From assembly GCA_005862285.1 (NCBI GenBank), contig SZXW01000008.1, forward strand, positions 1-64,000: DNA of 64,000 nt, written 5' to 3'. Position numbers and translations under genes: made by a program. This document shows positions 29,696-38,684 of this stretch, one piece after another (position 1 is the stretch's first letter; each line of letters begins with the position of its first letter). Source of the stretch: Chlorobium sp. Lineage in GTDB: Bacteria; Bacteroidota; Chlorobiia; Chlorobiales; Chlorobiaceae. Under the pieces are notes generated by a model, which saw only the letters and a list, made by a program, of their open reading frames with translations, searched no databases and was not told the DNA's origin.

Positions 29696-30709
29696 ATGAC
29701 AGTTTATCCCATTGTTACAGAAATAACCGTTCCGGGAACAATCCTTGCCGGAAACCCTCTGCACGATCCTGCTGAACGGCGCATGCCGGTCTATCTTCCA
29801 CCTTCCTACGACGGAAAAAAACGTTTTCCTGTCATTTATCTTCTTGCGGGATTCGCATCTACCGGACAGAGCTTCCTTAACTACAGTTTCGGACGGCAGA
29901 CCGTTCCGGAAATGGCCCAATCCCTGATAAAGAACGGGATGATGCAGGAAGCGATCATTGTCATGCCGGACTGCATGACCCGCTACGGAGGGTCGCAGTA
30001 TGTCGATTCCGCTGCGACGGGTAATTACGAAACCTATCTTGTCGAAGAAGTGATCCCCTTCGTGGACCAGGCCCTTTCAACCATTCCGGAAAGAAACCAC
30101 CGGGCTCTGGCGGGAAAATCCTCAGGAGGATTCGGCGCTCTCCGCATCGCCATGAGACATCCGGAAAAATTTGCCGCCGTAGCCTGCCACAGTGGAGATA
30201 TGGGCTTTGAACTCTGCTACAAACCAAATTTTCCGGTTGCCGCACGGATCCTGGAGCAGTACCGGGGCAGCATTCCGGCTTTTCTGGACAATTATGAAAA
30301 ATCCCTGAAAAAACCGTCGAGAGATTTTGCGCTGCTCGACATGATCGCCTTGTCTGCCGCCTATTCTCCCGATCCCGACAAAACAATTCCTGAAAACATT
30401 CGTCTTCCGTTCGATCCCTATACCTCGGAAACCATTCATGAAGTATGGAAACAATGGCTTGCCTTCGATCCGGTTGTGATGATCGGACAGGAACGGTACC
30501 GTGAAGCACTGCGCTCCCTTGCCCTGCTCTATCTCGATTGCGGCACCGCTGACGAGTATAACCTGCATTTCAGCCACAGGATTTTTTCCGCCAAAGCCAC
30601 ACAATACGCCATAGATCACCGGTATGAAGAATTCCCGGACTCACATGCGAATACTTCGTATCGCTATGCCGTCTCCCTGCCTGAACTTTCACGGGCAATC
30701 ACAGACTGA
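29696..30709 (+). CDS. Esterase of the esterase-D/antigen-85 type
   Basis: A 337-aa alpha/beta hydrolase resembling the putative esterase family (esterase D, ferulic-acid esterases, antigen 85). Substrate strands MPVYLPPSYDG and FPVIYLLAGF are near the N-terminus. The nucleophile is Ser142 in GKSSGGFGA (GxSxG). An acid residue is likely in LLYLDCGTADEYN and a histidine in ANTSYRY-proximal ASHRIF-type segment (DSHAN). No signal peptide is evident, so it is probably cytoplasmic. It follows tatC by 7 bases and its 3' end overlaps coaE by 21 bases on the opposite strand. Confidence 0.8.
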   Translation: MTVYPIVTEITVPGTILAGNPLHDPAERRMPVYLPPSYDGKKRFPVIYLLAGFASTGQSFLNYSFGRQTVPEMAQSLIKNGMMQEAIIVMPDCMTRYGGSQYVDSAATGNYETYLVEEVIPFVDQALSTIPERNHRALAGKSSGGFGALRIAMRHPEKFAAVACHSGDMGFELCYKPNFPVAARILEQYRGSIPAFLDNYEKSLKKPSRDFALLDMIALSAAYSPDPDKTIPENIRLPFDPYTSETIHEVWKQWLAFDPVVMIGQERYREALRSLALLYLDCGTADEYNLHFSHRIFSAKATQYAIDHRYEEFPDSHANTSYRYAVSLPELSRAITD

Positions 30710-31336
30710 GCCTGCGATATGCAGCAACGCAGCGTAAAGAGCTCTGGTCTCTTTTTTCAGTTCTTCTTCCGTTCCGTTGTTCATAATGACAAAATCAGCC
30801 TTTTCCGCCAGTTTTTCCTGAGGCCACTGCATGGAAATCCGTTTTGCTATTTCATCATGGCTGCCGAGCCCTTTCTGAACGGCCCGATCGATTCTGCGTT
30901 CTGTGTCGGCAGCAACGACTACGACAACATCGAGCCCCTTGTTCGCACCCGATTCAAAGAGAATGGCTGCTTCCTTGACGAGTATCCGCACACCATCTTC
31001 GGCCGCCTTTGAAACGGCACGGTGAAACTCCCGGAAAACACCGGGATGAACGATGCCGTTCAAGGCTGCAAGCTTCTGAGGAGAGGAAAATACGATCGAT
31101 GCGATCTTTTTCCGGTCAGGTACCATTTTGCCTGAACTGTCGGGAGCATAGATATCATCCCCGAACAATGATTTGATGGATGCAACAATTTCCCGATCGA
31201 TTACCTGAAGATCTTTTGCAACACGGTCGGCCTCGAAAATTCTGCAGCCCAGTTGCGAAAGATACCGGCATACCGTCGATTTCCCGCTCCCGAGACCACC
31301 GGTAACGCCGACAAGCAGGGGTAATTTCCTCTTCAT
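30689..31336 (-). CDS. coaE: Dephospho-CoA kinase
   Basis: A 215-aa P-loop kinase that performs the last step of coenzyme A synthesis. The P-loop is GGLGSGKSTV (about residues 11-20). The FEADRVAKDLQ motif and the substrate-binding KEAAILFESGANKGLD follow. The QWPQEKLAEKADFVIMNNGT near the end is the typical CoaE tail. The start overlaps the preceding lipoprotein gene by 4 bases (ATGA). The 3' end overlaps the convergent esterase gene. Confidence 0.94.
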   Translation of the reverse strand: MKRKLPLLVGVTGGLGSGKSTVCRYLSQLGCRIFEADRVAKDLQVIDREIVASIKSLFGDDIYAPDSSGKMVPDRKKIASIVFSSPQKLAALNGIVHPGVFREFHRAVSKAAEDGVRILVKEAAILFESGANKGLDVVVVVAADTERRIDRAVQKGLGSHDEIAKRISMQWPQEKLAEKADFVIMNNGTEEELKKETRALYAALLHIAGSVCDCP

Positions 31337-31713
31337 TGACCGGAAGACTGCTGCTGGCGGATATGGAGCCTCACCTGTTCAAGTACAAGCTGCCAGCGTT
31401 CCGGGTTCAGTTTGTAGGCATATATCTTCCGTTCCGCTTTATCTCGGGTAAGTGCATGCCGGGCAAGGAGCGCATTGATATCGGCCGAGTCCAGTACAAC
31501 CGGAACCGTACCTTCCTTCACGGCCGTCACACCTGAATAATGAAGATAATCGCTGTAAAATCCGGCAAACCGGATATCGTCCTTGTCAAGAACCGTTGAG
31601 GTTTCATCGTAGCATCCTGCAATCGGCAAACACAGTAACAGGTAAAAAAACAGGTTGCGGCAGAACCGGGTTAATTTCATCATGCAGATGCTCTTCATTT
31701 GATGGTTTGTCAT
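31333..31713 (-). CDS. Small lipoprotein of unknown function
   Basis: A predicted 126-aa lipoprotein; I recognise no family. The hydrophobic segment FFYLLLCLPIAGC ends in a lipobox cysteine, giving a mature protein of about 90 residues rich in charged helix. The longest frame starts at 31713, but ATGs at 31698 and 31683 would put the signal peptide closer to the N-terminus, so the true start is uncertain. It overlaps coaE by 4 bases, suggesting coupled translation. Confidence 0.65.
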   Translation of the reverse strand: MTNHQMKSICMMKLTRFCRNLFFYLLLCLPIAGCYDETSTVLDKDDIRFAGFYSDYLHYSGVTAVKEGTVPVVLDSADINALLARHALTRDKAERKIYAYKLNPERWQLVLEQVRLHIRQQQSSGQ

Positions 31714-31829
31714 CCTGCAAGATAAAAAACGATTTTTTGAAATTTCGAGAAACTAAATCAAGCCGTAACAAGTTTATCAGTTTAAATCTATCCTCATATT
31801 TTTATTCAATCATTAAATCTCTACGTACC

Positions 31830-32432
31830 ATGGCTTACAAGCAACCTGCGCTTCCGTACGCTGAAAACGCACTCGAACCGCATATTTCCGCTAAAACCAT
31901 CTCTTTTCACTATGGAAAGCACCATGCGGCTTATGTGAACAATTTCAACAACCTTGCTGCAGGAACCCCACTTGACGACCTGAGCATCGAGGATGCAATT
32001 GCCCAGACTGCCAATGATCCGCAGAAAGTCGGAGTATTCAACAATGCCGCCCAGGCCCTGAACCATACTTTCTACTGGAATTGCCTCAAGCCAAACGGAG
32101 GGGGCATCCCTGCCGGAAAACTTGCCGACAAGATCACGGCAGATTTCGGAAGCTTCGACAAGTTCAAAGAAGAGCTTAAAAATGCCGCGGCCACTCAGTT
32201 CGGCAGCGGATGGGCATGGCTGGTTCTCGATAACGGAACCCTTAAAGTGGTTAAAACCGGCAATGCCCAGACACCGCTGACAAGCGGACAGGTGCCGATC
32301 CTCACCATCGACGTCTGGGAGCATGCGTACTATCTCGATTACCAGAACCGTAGGCCTGATTACGTTGCTTCACTGATCGACAACCTTCTCAACTGGGAGT
32401 TTGCCGAAAGCAATTTCAATGCCGCGCAGTAA
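31830..32432 (+). CDS. sodB: Superoxide dismutase, Fe-type
   Basis: A 200-aa iron/manganese superoxide dismutase detoxifying superoxide in the cytoplasm. Metal ligands are seen as His27 (ISFHYGKHHAAYV), the His of LNHTFYW (about 79), and the Asp and His of TIDVWEHAYYLDYQN. The AAQALNH context, with Gln near the second ligand, is typical of Fe-type enzymes, as is GSGWAWLV. The ATG at 31830 gives the standard N-terminus; an in-frame extension further upstream is in non-coding sequence. It ends before a strong terminator. Confidence 0.95.
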   Translation: MAYKQPALPYAENALEPHISAKTISFHYGKHHAAYVNNFNNLAAGTPLDDLSIEDAIAQTANDPQKVGVFNNAAQALNHTFYWNCLKPNGGGIPAGKLADKITADFGSFDKFKEELKNAAATQFGSGWAWLVLDNGTLKVVKTGNAQTPLTSGQVPILTIDVWEHAYYLDYQNRRPDYVASLIDNLLNWEFAESNFNAAQ

Positions 32433-32464
32433 GAAATAGAGTCGAAAAGAAGTTCATATCACTC

Positions 32465-32513
32465 ATTACGAGGCTGTACCGGAAGCAATACCGTGACAGC
32501 CTCGTAATTTTTT
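32465..32513 (+). terminator. Intrinsic terminator after sodB
   Basis: The 13-base arms ATTACGAGGCTGT and ACAGCCTCGTAAT pair perfectly around a 23-base loop (which itself can form ACCGG-type pairing), followed by six Ts. It stands between sodB and the convergent lipoprotein gene, only 4 bases from the latter's stop, so it may serve both. Confidence 0.85.
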
Positions 32514-32516
32514 CGG

Positions 32517-33380
32517 TCACATCCAGGGAAGAACTCGAGCATCATCGAGACTGATAACCCTGGCTTTTTTAGGCATTGAAAATTTTAATGGAATTGAAAC
32601 CGACTTCAGCACCCTTTCATCATAGGCGATCACGAGCTGATTCTCATTGCCGCCCTGATCAGAATCCCGGTAGAGAATCATCTCTATTTTCTTTGGAACC
32701 AGGACGCTTCGTCCCTCAACCCTGCACATTTCGAAATCCCTGAAATGCAATTCGGTTTTGGCACTGCCGGAACTGTTCCTGAGAATGAGGGCACTGAGAG
32801 TTTTGTTCGATGGATCGATAATCACTTCTTTGGTGCCTGACGGAGTGCCAATAGTAAAAAGAAGCTTTCCCGACCCTTTTCTGACTGACTTTATGGCACT
32901 TTCCGGTTCTGTTATCCTGACAAGGCCAAGCAGGGTTTCGGAAAGCAGCCTGTAACCGGAATTCACTCCCAGCATTTTCTCGATATTCCTGTCGCTGTTG
33001 CTTCCGAGAAACAACCTGTTGTTCAGCATATCGTGTACAAAAAGAGAGTCCTTGCGGAAAAACATGTCCGCAACAGGCCAGTTGAGCAAACCGGAACTTA
33101 CGATCATCCTGGCATCTTTTCCCCTGTTGAGCTGAATGTTGCAGAACAAACGATCCTTTCGTTTCGGAGTTTTGATCCAGACATCGGCATATCCGTCAAG
33201 GGATCCGATAAACGGTGAAGCTTTTGCAACTTCGCGATACAATGCGGCATATTCAGGACTCAGCACAGCATGTTCAACAGGGATCTCTTCCTTGCTGACT
33301 GTTTGAAAATTCCCGCAGCCAGCCAAAAGTGAAAGAAGCAGCAAAGCTGCTGAAAACAATATTCCTCTCTTTTTCCTCAT
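32517..33380 (-). CDS. DUF4292 family lipoprotein
   Basis: A 287-aa lipoprotein with the N-terminus MRKKRGILFSAALLLLSLLAGCG and a lipobox LAGC. The mature part has the alternating beta pattern of DUF4292, an outer-membrane-associated family of Bacteroidota/Chlorobiota with a LolA/LolB-like fold, visible in the repeated strands DVWIKTPKRKDRLFCNI, LLNWPVADMFFRKDSLFVHD and LRNSSGSAKTELHF. A lipoprotein-handling role is inference from fold. The ATG at 33380 is preferred because the frame before it starts only with TTG. Confidence 0.75.
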   Translation of the reverse strand: MRKKRGILFSAALLLLSLLAGCGNFQTVSKEEIPVEHAVLSPEYAALYREVAKASPFIGSLDGYADVWIKTPKRKDRLFCNIQLNRGKDARMIVSSGLLNWPVADMFFRKDSLFVHDMLNNRLFLGSNSDRNIEKMLGVNSGYRLLSETLLGLVRITEPESAIKSVRKGSGKLLFTIGTPSGTKEVIIDPSNKTLSALILRNSSGSAKTELHFRDFEMCRVEGRSVLVPKKIEMILYRDSDQGGNENQLVIAYDERVLKSVSIPLKFSMPKKARVISLDDARVLPWM

Positions 33381-33599
33381 TATTCTCTGAAGCAATTAAT
33401 GCAGCTTTATTTCCGTCTGACATGCTGCCGGTTTTCGGTTAAAATAAAAACATTTACCTTGCACCTCCATAAAATCAGGCTTCTGCTGCGACTTTCGCCA
33501 ACTTTTCCCGCAGTCCGTAAATCAACAGTTGCAAGGCCATGAAAAATTCAGTTTAATGTAACATCATGTCATTCAATTCAACAATCTCATTTTCATTCC

Positions 33600-34781
33600 A
33601 TGCACTCCCTGTACCTTAAACCGAAAGAACATCACCGTATCCAGAAAGGACATCTCTGGGTGTTCAGCAATGAACTTGAGAACGTACCACACGATATCGC
33701 GGCCGGTGAAACCGTAAAGCTCTTCACGCACGACAAAAAATTGCTCGGGACAGGTTTTTTCAATCCCGCCTCGCTCATTTCCTTCAGGCTCATTTCACGG
33801 AACGACGAACTGCCCGACAAGGATTTTTTCAGAAGAAAGATAGTTGAAGCCCTGAAGTTGCGTGACAAAATCTACAGGAACGACGACACCAATGCCTACC
33901 GCCTGGTACACGGTGAATCCGACGGTCTGCCGGGACTTGTGATCGACCGTTTCAACCGCGCCGTTGTCCTGCAGGCTTTTTCAGCTGGAATGGACCGTCA
34001 CCTCCCCCTTGTTTCCGAAGTCCTTCAGGAACTTCTTGATCCGGAAGTGATCGTAGTCCGAAACGAATCGGTGCTGAGGGAACTTGAAGGCCTGCCTGTC
34101 TACAAGGAGATTGTCAAGGGAGAACGTTCCGGGACCATTCAAACCATTCACGATTCGGGTATTTCCTTCGAGGTCGATCTTTTCGAAGGACAGAAGACCG
34201 GCTTTTTCCTCGACCAGAGAGAAAACCGCCGCATTATCAGAAAGTTTTCCGATGGAGCCGATGTGCTTGACGTCTTCACGAATGACGGAGGATTCGCGCT
34301 CAATGCGCTCTACGGAGGAGCGAAATCCGCCGTTCTGCTCGATTCATCACAGGAAGCGCTGCAGCGTGCCGAACGCAATGCGAGACTGAACAAGTTCACG
34401 GAATACAGTCTTGTTGTTTCCGACGCTTTCGATATGCTTGAAGAGATGGTAAAAGCCCAGGAGGCTTTCGATCTTGTCATTCTCGATCCGCCGAGTTTCA
34501 CGAAAAGCCGCAAAAACCTGCCTGCCGCCCTCAAAGCCTACAAAAAGCTCAACAGGCTCGGCCTGCAGCTCCTGAAAAGCGGCGGTTTTCTTGCAACGGC
34601 GTCATGCAGCCATCATGTCCCGGAAGAGGATTTCCTGCAGACCGTGCACCAGGCGGCTCTCGCAGAAGGATGCCAGCTTCGCATGATTTACCGGAACTCG
34701 CAGCCGTTCGACCATCCCGTGCTGCTCGCCATGCCTGAAACAGGATACCTCAAATTCGCCTGTTTCTACGTGACGCGCTGA
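33600..34781 (+). CDS. Class I SAM-dependent rRNA methyltransferase, RlmI-like
   Basis: A 393-aa protein with an N-terminal PUA domain ([18 protein letters not shown]) and a C-terminal Rossmann-fold methyltransferase. The family phrases [16 protein letters not shown] and [17 protein letters not shown] are diagnostic of the RlmI/YccW group, which makes 5-methylcytidine in 23S rRNA. The SAM-binding strand is [16 protein letters not shown], where family members usually read F-x-G/N-x-G-G. The catalytic motif LDPPSF and TASCSHHV complete the set. Exact target is inferred from the family. It is transcribed alone. Confidence 0.88.
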   Translation: MHSLYLKPKEHHRIQKGHLWVFSNELENVPHDIAAGETVKLFTHDKKLLGTGFFNPASLISFRLISRNDELPDKDFFRRKIVEALKLRDKIYRNDDTNAYRLVHGESDGLPGLVIDRFNRAVVLQAFSAGMDRHLPLVSEVLQELLDPEVIVVRNESVLRELEGLPVYKEIVKGERSGTIQTIHDSGISFEVDLFEGQKTGFFLDQRENRRIIRKFSDGADVLDVFTNDGGFALNALYGGAKSAVLLDSSQEALQRAERNARLNKFTEYSLVVSDAFDMLEEMVKAQEAFDLVILDPPSFTKSRKNLPAALKAYKKLNRLGLQLLKSGGFLATASCSHHVPEEDFLQTVHQAALAEGCQLRMIYRNSQPFDHPVLLAMPETGYLKFACFYVTR

Positions 34782-34803
34782 CGACTGCTTGCTGACGTCC
34801 GGG

Positions 34804-35415
34804 TCACTTTCTAAAATCCCTGATCAGATCGTAAACCTCCCGCCATGATTCGGCCCTCGGGCCGGCTATATGGCGGTTGGTGCTGTTGGCGAAACAGATC
34901 GTGAACAATCCCTTCTCCCGGAGCTGCGTAATGTTGTCCGGCGTATCCTCGACATAAATATCGGCTCCGACCTGCTCCTTCTCTTTCATGAAACAGAGGT
35001 CCCAGTATGGAATACCGTGGCTGTCGAGCCAGTCGACGGTCTGCTGGACTGCCGAAGCATGGAAATAATGGATGAACAGGCGGTGAGTGATAATCCGTAT
35101 CCGGTATCCTTCATCGGAAAGCATGCGAAGGTACTTGCGGGCCCCCGGGATCATGGGCATGGTCTTGAAAAGCTCTCGTTGCGTGACAGCGAACCGGTGG
35201 AGGCTTTCATACTGGCTCTTGTCGGTTATACCCCATTCGGACAAACCGTAAGATACTTCTTCGGGAAGTTCGCAGGGCTTGCATTCGAACCACTCTGCAG
35301 CAATCTCCCTCATGCGCGCATAGAAATCGGCGCACACACCGTCGAGATCGACTCCGATAACGGTTTTCGGTTTTTCCTTCATCACTCTGGCGTTACGGGT
35401 TTTCACTCCTGTCAT
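34804..35415 (-). CDS. HAD-family 5'-nucleotidase-like protein
   Basis: A 203-aa HAD phosphatase of the 5'(3')-deoxyribonucleotidase (NT5C) type. Motif I is [13 protein letters not shown] with nucleophile D23 and acid D25. The later LRIITHRLF (motif II, Thr) and the [12 protein letters not shown] block (motif III/IV aspartates) follow. The usual lysine before the last motif is not certain. The ATG at 35415 directly follows the preceding stop (TGA ATG); an in-frame ATG at 35382 is equally plausible. It follows the thioredoxin-TPR gene with no gap, so the two are coupled. Confidence 0.78.
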   Translation of the reverse strand: MTGVKTRNARVMKEKPKTVIGVDLDGVCADFYARMREIAAEWFECKPCELPEEVSYGLSEWGITDKSQYESLHRFAVTQRELFKTMPMIPGARKYLRMLSDEGYRIRIITHRLFIHYFHASAVQQTVDWLDSHGIPYWDLCFMKEKEQVGADIYVEDTPDNITQLREKGLFTICFANSTNRHIAGPRAESWREVYDLIRDFRK

Positions 35416-36222
35416 TCAGAATGCGCGGTCGAAACTTCTGCGGTGCTTTATGGTAATCTCATGCTCTTCACCAAGAAAACGGAAAATCGCTATGCACGCT
35501 TTCCGTGAGCCGTCATCGTCATAGTAGCGGTTCTCTTTCAGTACACCGATAAAACGCTCGAGTGCCCCGTCGAAATCCTCCTGCCGAAGCTTGGCGATCG
35601 CCTCAAGATACTCTATTTTTACAGATTCTTCCTCAAATATTGAAGGGTCCAGGGTAATGAGCCTTCCAATCGTCCTGATCGTCTCTGAAAGGCTCGCATA
35701 CTGAGGCTCATGTTCGAGAAATGCACAGAGACGGAGAGCCTCTTCAGTGTGGGAAAAGAGGTAGACCCTTGCCAGAAGCGATATGACCTGAAGGTTCTCA
35801 GGCTCTTTATGCAGCACACCTTCGAGAAGTACCGCTGCTTTTGACGGCTCGCCCTGAAGCATGCAGTTCATGGCTGACTCTATATCCTTTTCATAAGGGC
35901 TTGGAACGGCTTTTTTAAGCCACTCCTGCAACTGGTATTCCGGAAGGGCGCCGGAGAATTCATCGATAACCACACCATCGACGAAAAGCTTCACATTCGG
36001 GATACTCCTCACTTTGAAGTTTGCTGCTATGTCCTGGTGTTCTTCGGTATCGATCTTTACCAGCTCCCATCTCCCTGTGTTGCTGGCTGCGAGTTTTTCG
36101 AGGAGAGGCGCGAGCATCCTGCAGGGTGCGCACCACTCCGCCCAGAAATCGACAAGTACAGGAATTTCCCTGCTGCGTTCTATAACATCGTGCTGAAAAT
36201 CCAGCTTCTTTTCTGCGTTCAT
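35416..36222 (-). CDS. Thioredoxin-domain protein with TPR-like tail (CnoX/YbbN type)
   Basis: A 268-aa protein: an N-terminal thioredoxin fold (1-105) with active site WCAPC (C31, C34) and the cis-proline region RSIPNVKLF, then a helical C-terminal half of TPR-like repeats (EGEPSKAAVLLEGVLHKEPEN-type units) and a final ALERFIGVLKENR repeat. E. coli CnoX (YbbN) has this layout and acts as a chaperone-holdase; it has lost the canonical cysteine pair that is kept here, so this one may still be redox active. It is followed without gap by the HAD nucleotidase gene. Confidence 0.85.
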   Translation of the reverse strand: MNAEKKLDFQHDVIERSREIPVLVDFWAEWCAPCRMLAPLLEKLAASNTGRWELVKIDTEEHQDIAANFKVRSIPNVKLFVDGVVIDEFSGALPEYQLQEWLKKAVPSPYEKDIESAMNCMLQGEPSKAAVLLEGVLHKEPENLQVISLLARVYLFSHTEEALRLCAFLEHEPQYASLSETIRTIGRLITLDPSIFEEESVKIEYLEAIAKLRQEDFDGALERFIGVLKENRYYDDDGSRKACIAIFRFLGEEHEITIKHRRSFDRAF

Positions 36223-36540
36223 GTTGGCAATTATCCGTAGATGGTTCTTTATAGAAGTTATGAACTATTTCAGTTCGTGTGATCCTCCTTGTCGGAAGTT
36301 CTCATGTCATGCGGCCCGGATCGGACCAAATTTTACAAGTATCCTCCAACAAGTATACACATGATTTTAACAATCAGCATGATGAAAAGGAATAGCTGCC
36401 TGAGAGAATTTTACGACGGAAAATCGTCAGCTATGAAGGTACAAGTGCGGTTTCACGTAACTCCTGCTGTTCGGATGATGGCTGCTCAGCAAATGCAACC
36501 GCGAAACGTTGCTGGATGAAACATTGAACCGGCGGGGGAA
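36223..36540. other. 318-base intergenic region
   Basis: This lies between the start of the thioredoxin-TPR gene (minus) and the hcp terminator. A 76-codon frame crosses it on the plus strand but shows no protein-like composition or ribosome-binding site. A short inverted repeat GAACT-ATTTC-AGTTC lies at 36262-36276, about 40 bases upstream of the thioredoxin gene, and could be an operator. Nothing else is recognised. Confidence 0.3.
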
Positions 36541-36572
36541 TAAAAAAAGAAGGGGGCTTTTTCGGCCCCCTC
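36541..36572 (-). terminator. Intrinsic terminator after hcp
   Basis: Read on the minus strand, AGGGGGC-type arms (36551-36557 with 36565-36571) close a short loop and are followed by a run of seven Ts (complement of 36542-36548). It lies 15 bases beyond the hcp stop and closes the Rrf2-ferredoxin-TPR-hcp run. Confidence 0.85.
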
Positions 36573-36586
36573 CATGTATAGATACT

Positions 36587-38215
36587 TCAGGCTCCGGCCA
36601 TCATCGCTTCGATATCTCCGGTAACGGTACCGATTGGTTTGATGCCGAATTTCTCTACAAGCACCGCAGCCACGTTCGGAGTGAGGAACTCGGGGAGTGT
36701 AGGCCCGAGCCTGATTCCCTTGACGCCAAGATAGAGCAGGGCGAGCAGAACCGTAACGGCTTTCTGTTCATACCAGGCGATATCGAAGGAAATCGGCAGG
36801 TCATTGATATCCTCGAGACCGAATACCTCCTTGAGTTTCAGCGCTATGACGGCCAGCGAATAGGAATCGTTGCACTGACCGGCATCGAGCACACGAGGAA
36901 TGCCGCCGATATCACCAAGCTCGAGCTTGTTGTAACGGTACTTCGCACATCCTGCTGTCAGGATCACGGTATCTTCCGGAAGTCCGGATGCGACATCGGT
37001 GTAGTACTGCCTTGAATTTTGCCGGCCGTCGCACCCTGCCATGACGACAAACCGCTTGATGGCGCCGGATTTTACAGCACTGACAACCTTGTCTGCAAGG
37101 GCGAGCACCTGGTTATGCGCAAAACCGCCGACAATCGTGCCGTTCTCGATCTCCTTCGGCGGCTGGCAGTTTTTTGCAAGTTCAACAAGAGGCGAGAAAT
37201 CCTTGCTGCCGCCTTCCGGTCTCGCCGGGATATGCCTCAGCCCCGGGTAACCCGCCATTCCGGTCGTGAACATCCGGTTCCGGTAGGCTTCTTTTACAGG
37301 CACGATACAGTTCGTGGTCATGAGAACAGGACCGTTGAACGAATCGAACTCCCTGTCCTGGGACCACCAGGAGTTGCCGTAGTTGCCCACGAAATGCGTG
37401 TATTTCTTGAATGCAGGATAATAGTGCGCAGGAAGCATTTCGCAATGGGTATAGACATCGATCCCCGTACCTTCCGTCTGCCTGAGCAAATCTTCAAGGT
37501 CGCGGAGATCGTGGCCTGAAACGAGGATCCCGGGGCGGTTTCCGACACCGGTCTTCACGGTCGTGATGACAGGGTTCCCGTAGGTTTCGGTATTTGCCCT
37601 GTCGAGCAGAGCCATGGCCTTGACAGCCACAGCCCCGGTTTCGAGGACAAGTGCGGTGAGTTCATCGGCATCGAGCGTTTTTGCAAGTGCACCAAGTCCT
37701 TTGATATAAAAAGCATAGATATCGTCATCGTGGTAGCCAAGCACCGCAGCATGATCGGTATAGGCGGCAAGTCCTTTAATACCGTAAAGCACAAGGCTTT
37801 TCAGTGACTGCAGGTCCTCGTTCGCACTGAGGTTTTCGATCCCCGTGGTAATCGCTTTCAGGAGGAATTCTTCCTTTGTGCTGCCGTTCCACCTTACTGC
37901 ATCGTAATCCGGAACCTGGTCGAGCGATGTCTTCAGTTCGTCACGCATGGCAAGCGTCTTCCTGATCTGACAGACAATGGCTTCATCGTCGAAATTGGTG
38001 TTGGTAACGGTCACGAACAGCGATTCACTGATGAGCTGGCCAACCGTTCTCGAAACGCTTCCCGCAAGCTCGCCTGCGACAAGTGCAAGCCCTTCGCAGG
38101 CATATACCAGCACATCCTGAAGTTTCGCCGTCATTTCATCCTTGCCGCAAACGCCTCTCGCTATACATCCGGTCCCCCTGATGCTTTCCTGGCACTGGTC
38201 ACAATACATTCCCAT
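36587..38215 (-). CDS. hcp: Hydroxylamine reductase (hybrid cluster protein)
   Basis: A 542-aa hybrid-cluster protein, which reduces hydroxylamine in vitro and is thought to act on NO or S-nitrosothiols in vivo. The N-terminal cubane ligands are C5, C8, C17 and C23 (Cx2C-x8-C-x5-C), the spacing of the strict-anaerobe class rather than the enterobacterial one. Hybrid-cluster blocks include [34 protein letters not shown] and [11 protein letters not shown]. The start at 38215 is fixed by GGAG eight bases before; a longer in-frame extension runs into the preceding TPR gene and has no support. It shares an operon with a dedicated ferredoxin and Rrf2 regulator. Confidence 0.94.
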   Translation of the reverse strand: MGMYCDQCQESIRGTGCIARGVCGKDEMTAKLQDVLVYACEGLALVAGELAGSVSRTVGQLISESLFVTVTNTNFDDEAIVCQIRKTLAMRDELKTSLDQVPDYDAVRWNGSTKEEFLLKAITTGIENLSANEDLQSLKSLVLYGIKGLAAYTDHAAVLGYHDDDIYAFYIKGLGALAKTLDADELTALVLETGAVAVKAMALLDRANTETYGNPVITTVKTGVGNRPGILVSGHDLRDLEDLLRQTEGTGIDVYTHCEMLPAHYYPAFKKYTHFVGNYGNSWWSQDREFDSFNGPVLMTTNCIVPVKEAYRNRMFTTGMAGYPGLRHIPARPEGGSKDFSPLVELAKNCQPPKEIENGTIVGGFAHNQVLALADKVVSAVKSGAIKRFVVMAGCDGRQNSRQYYTDVASGLPEDTVILTAGCAKYRYNKLELGDIGGIPRVLDAGQCNDSYSLAVIALKLKEVFGLEDINDLPISFDIAWYEQKAVTVLLALLYLGVKGIRLGPTLPEFLTPNVAAVLVEKFGIKPIGTVTGDIEAMMAGA

Positions 38216-38228
38216 ATCAATTACTCCT

Positions 38229-38663
38229 TCATTTTTTGTTTTTGTGTCTGAAGGCTGCAGAGGGCCGCCATTTTCCTGTCCCAGGCGGCCTGTCCCAGGC
38301 GGCCTCTTCCACATCGCCTTTTTTATCCTTCAACTGAGCCCTGTTCAGATAAGCCGAACGCAGCAGTCGCCTGTTGTTCGGCTTTTTCGATATGATCTCG
38401 GTGAAATCCCCGATCGCACCGTCAATATCCCCTTTTTCCATTCTCGCAATTCCACGATTGCCATAAGCGACGATCATCTCCCGAAACCGGAGGCCGATCT
38501 TAAGGGCCATGGTGAAATCCTTGATCGCCCCTTCGAAATCGCCGCTGCAGCTTCTGGCATTCGCCCTGTCATAGAACGCTTCGGCATTGTCGGGATGTTC
38601 CTCAATGATCCGGCTGATCTCTTCGACACTGCCGCGGTACCCGCCAAGTGCATCTTTCAGCAT
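38229..38663 (-). CDS. TPR protein in the hcp operon, C-terminus frameshifted
   Basis: A 144-aa soluble protein with about three tetratricopeptide repeats: [38 protein letters not shown] and [21 protein letters not shown]. The first 120 residues read normally to EEAAWDR. There the DNA carries a perfect 14-base tandem duplication (38277-38304), so the last 20 residues are read out of frame. With one copy the frame would continue for about 17 residues to a TAA overlapping the hcp ribosome-binding site. The ATG at 38663 has GGGAGA before it. It sits between the ferredoxin (21 bases) and hcp. Partner unknown. Confidence 0.8.
   Translation of the reverse strand: MLKDALGGYRGSVEEISRIIEEHPDNAEAFYDRANARSCSGDFEGAIKDFTMALKIGLRFREMIVAYGNRGIARMEKGDIDGAIGDFTEIISKKPNNRRLLRSAYLNRAQLKDKKGDVEEAAWDRPPGTGKWRPSAAFRHKNKK
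38277..38304. repeat. Perfect 14-base tandem duplication
   Basis: The unit CCTGTCCCAGGCGG occurs twice in direct succession at 38277-38290 and 38291-38304. Fourteen is not a multiple of three, so it shifts the frame of the overlying TPR gene, close to its 3' end and 62 bases before the hcp start. Confidence 0.9.
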
Positions 38664-38684
38664 TATTTTCTCCCCGTTTCAGCT

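Noticed and set aside
32517-33395. Longer start for the DUF4292 lipoprotein
   Set aside because: The frame extends to a TTG only; the ATG at 33380 gives a normal lipoprotein signal.
36289-36519. 76-codon frame in the hcp-thioredoxin gap
   Set aside because: Composition is not protein-like and no start signal is present.
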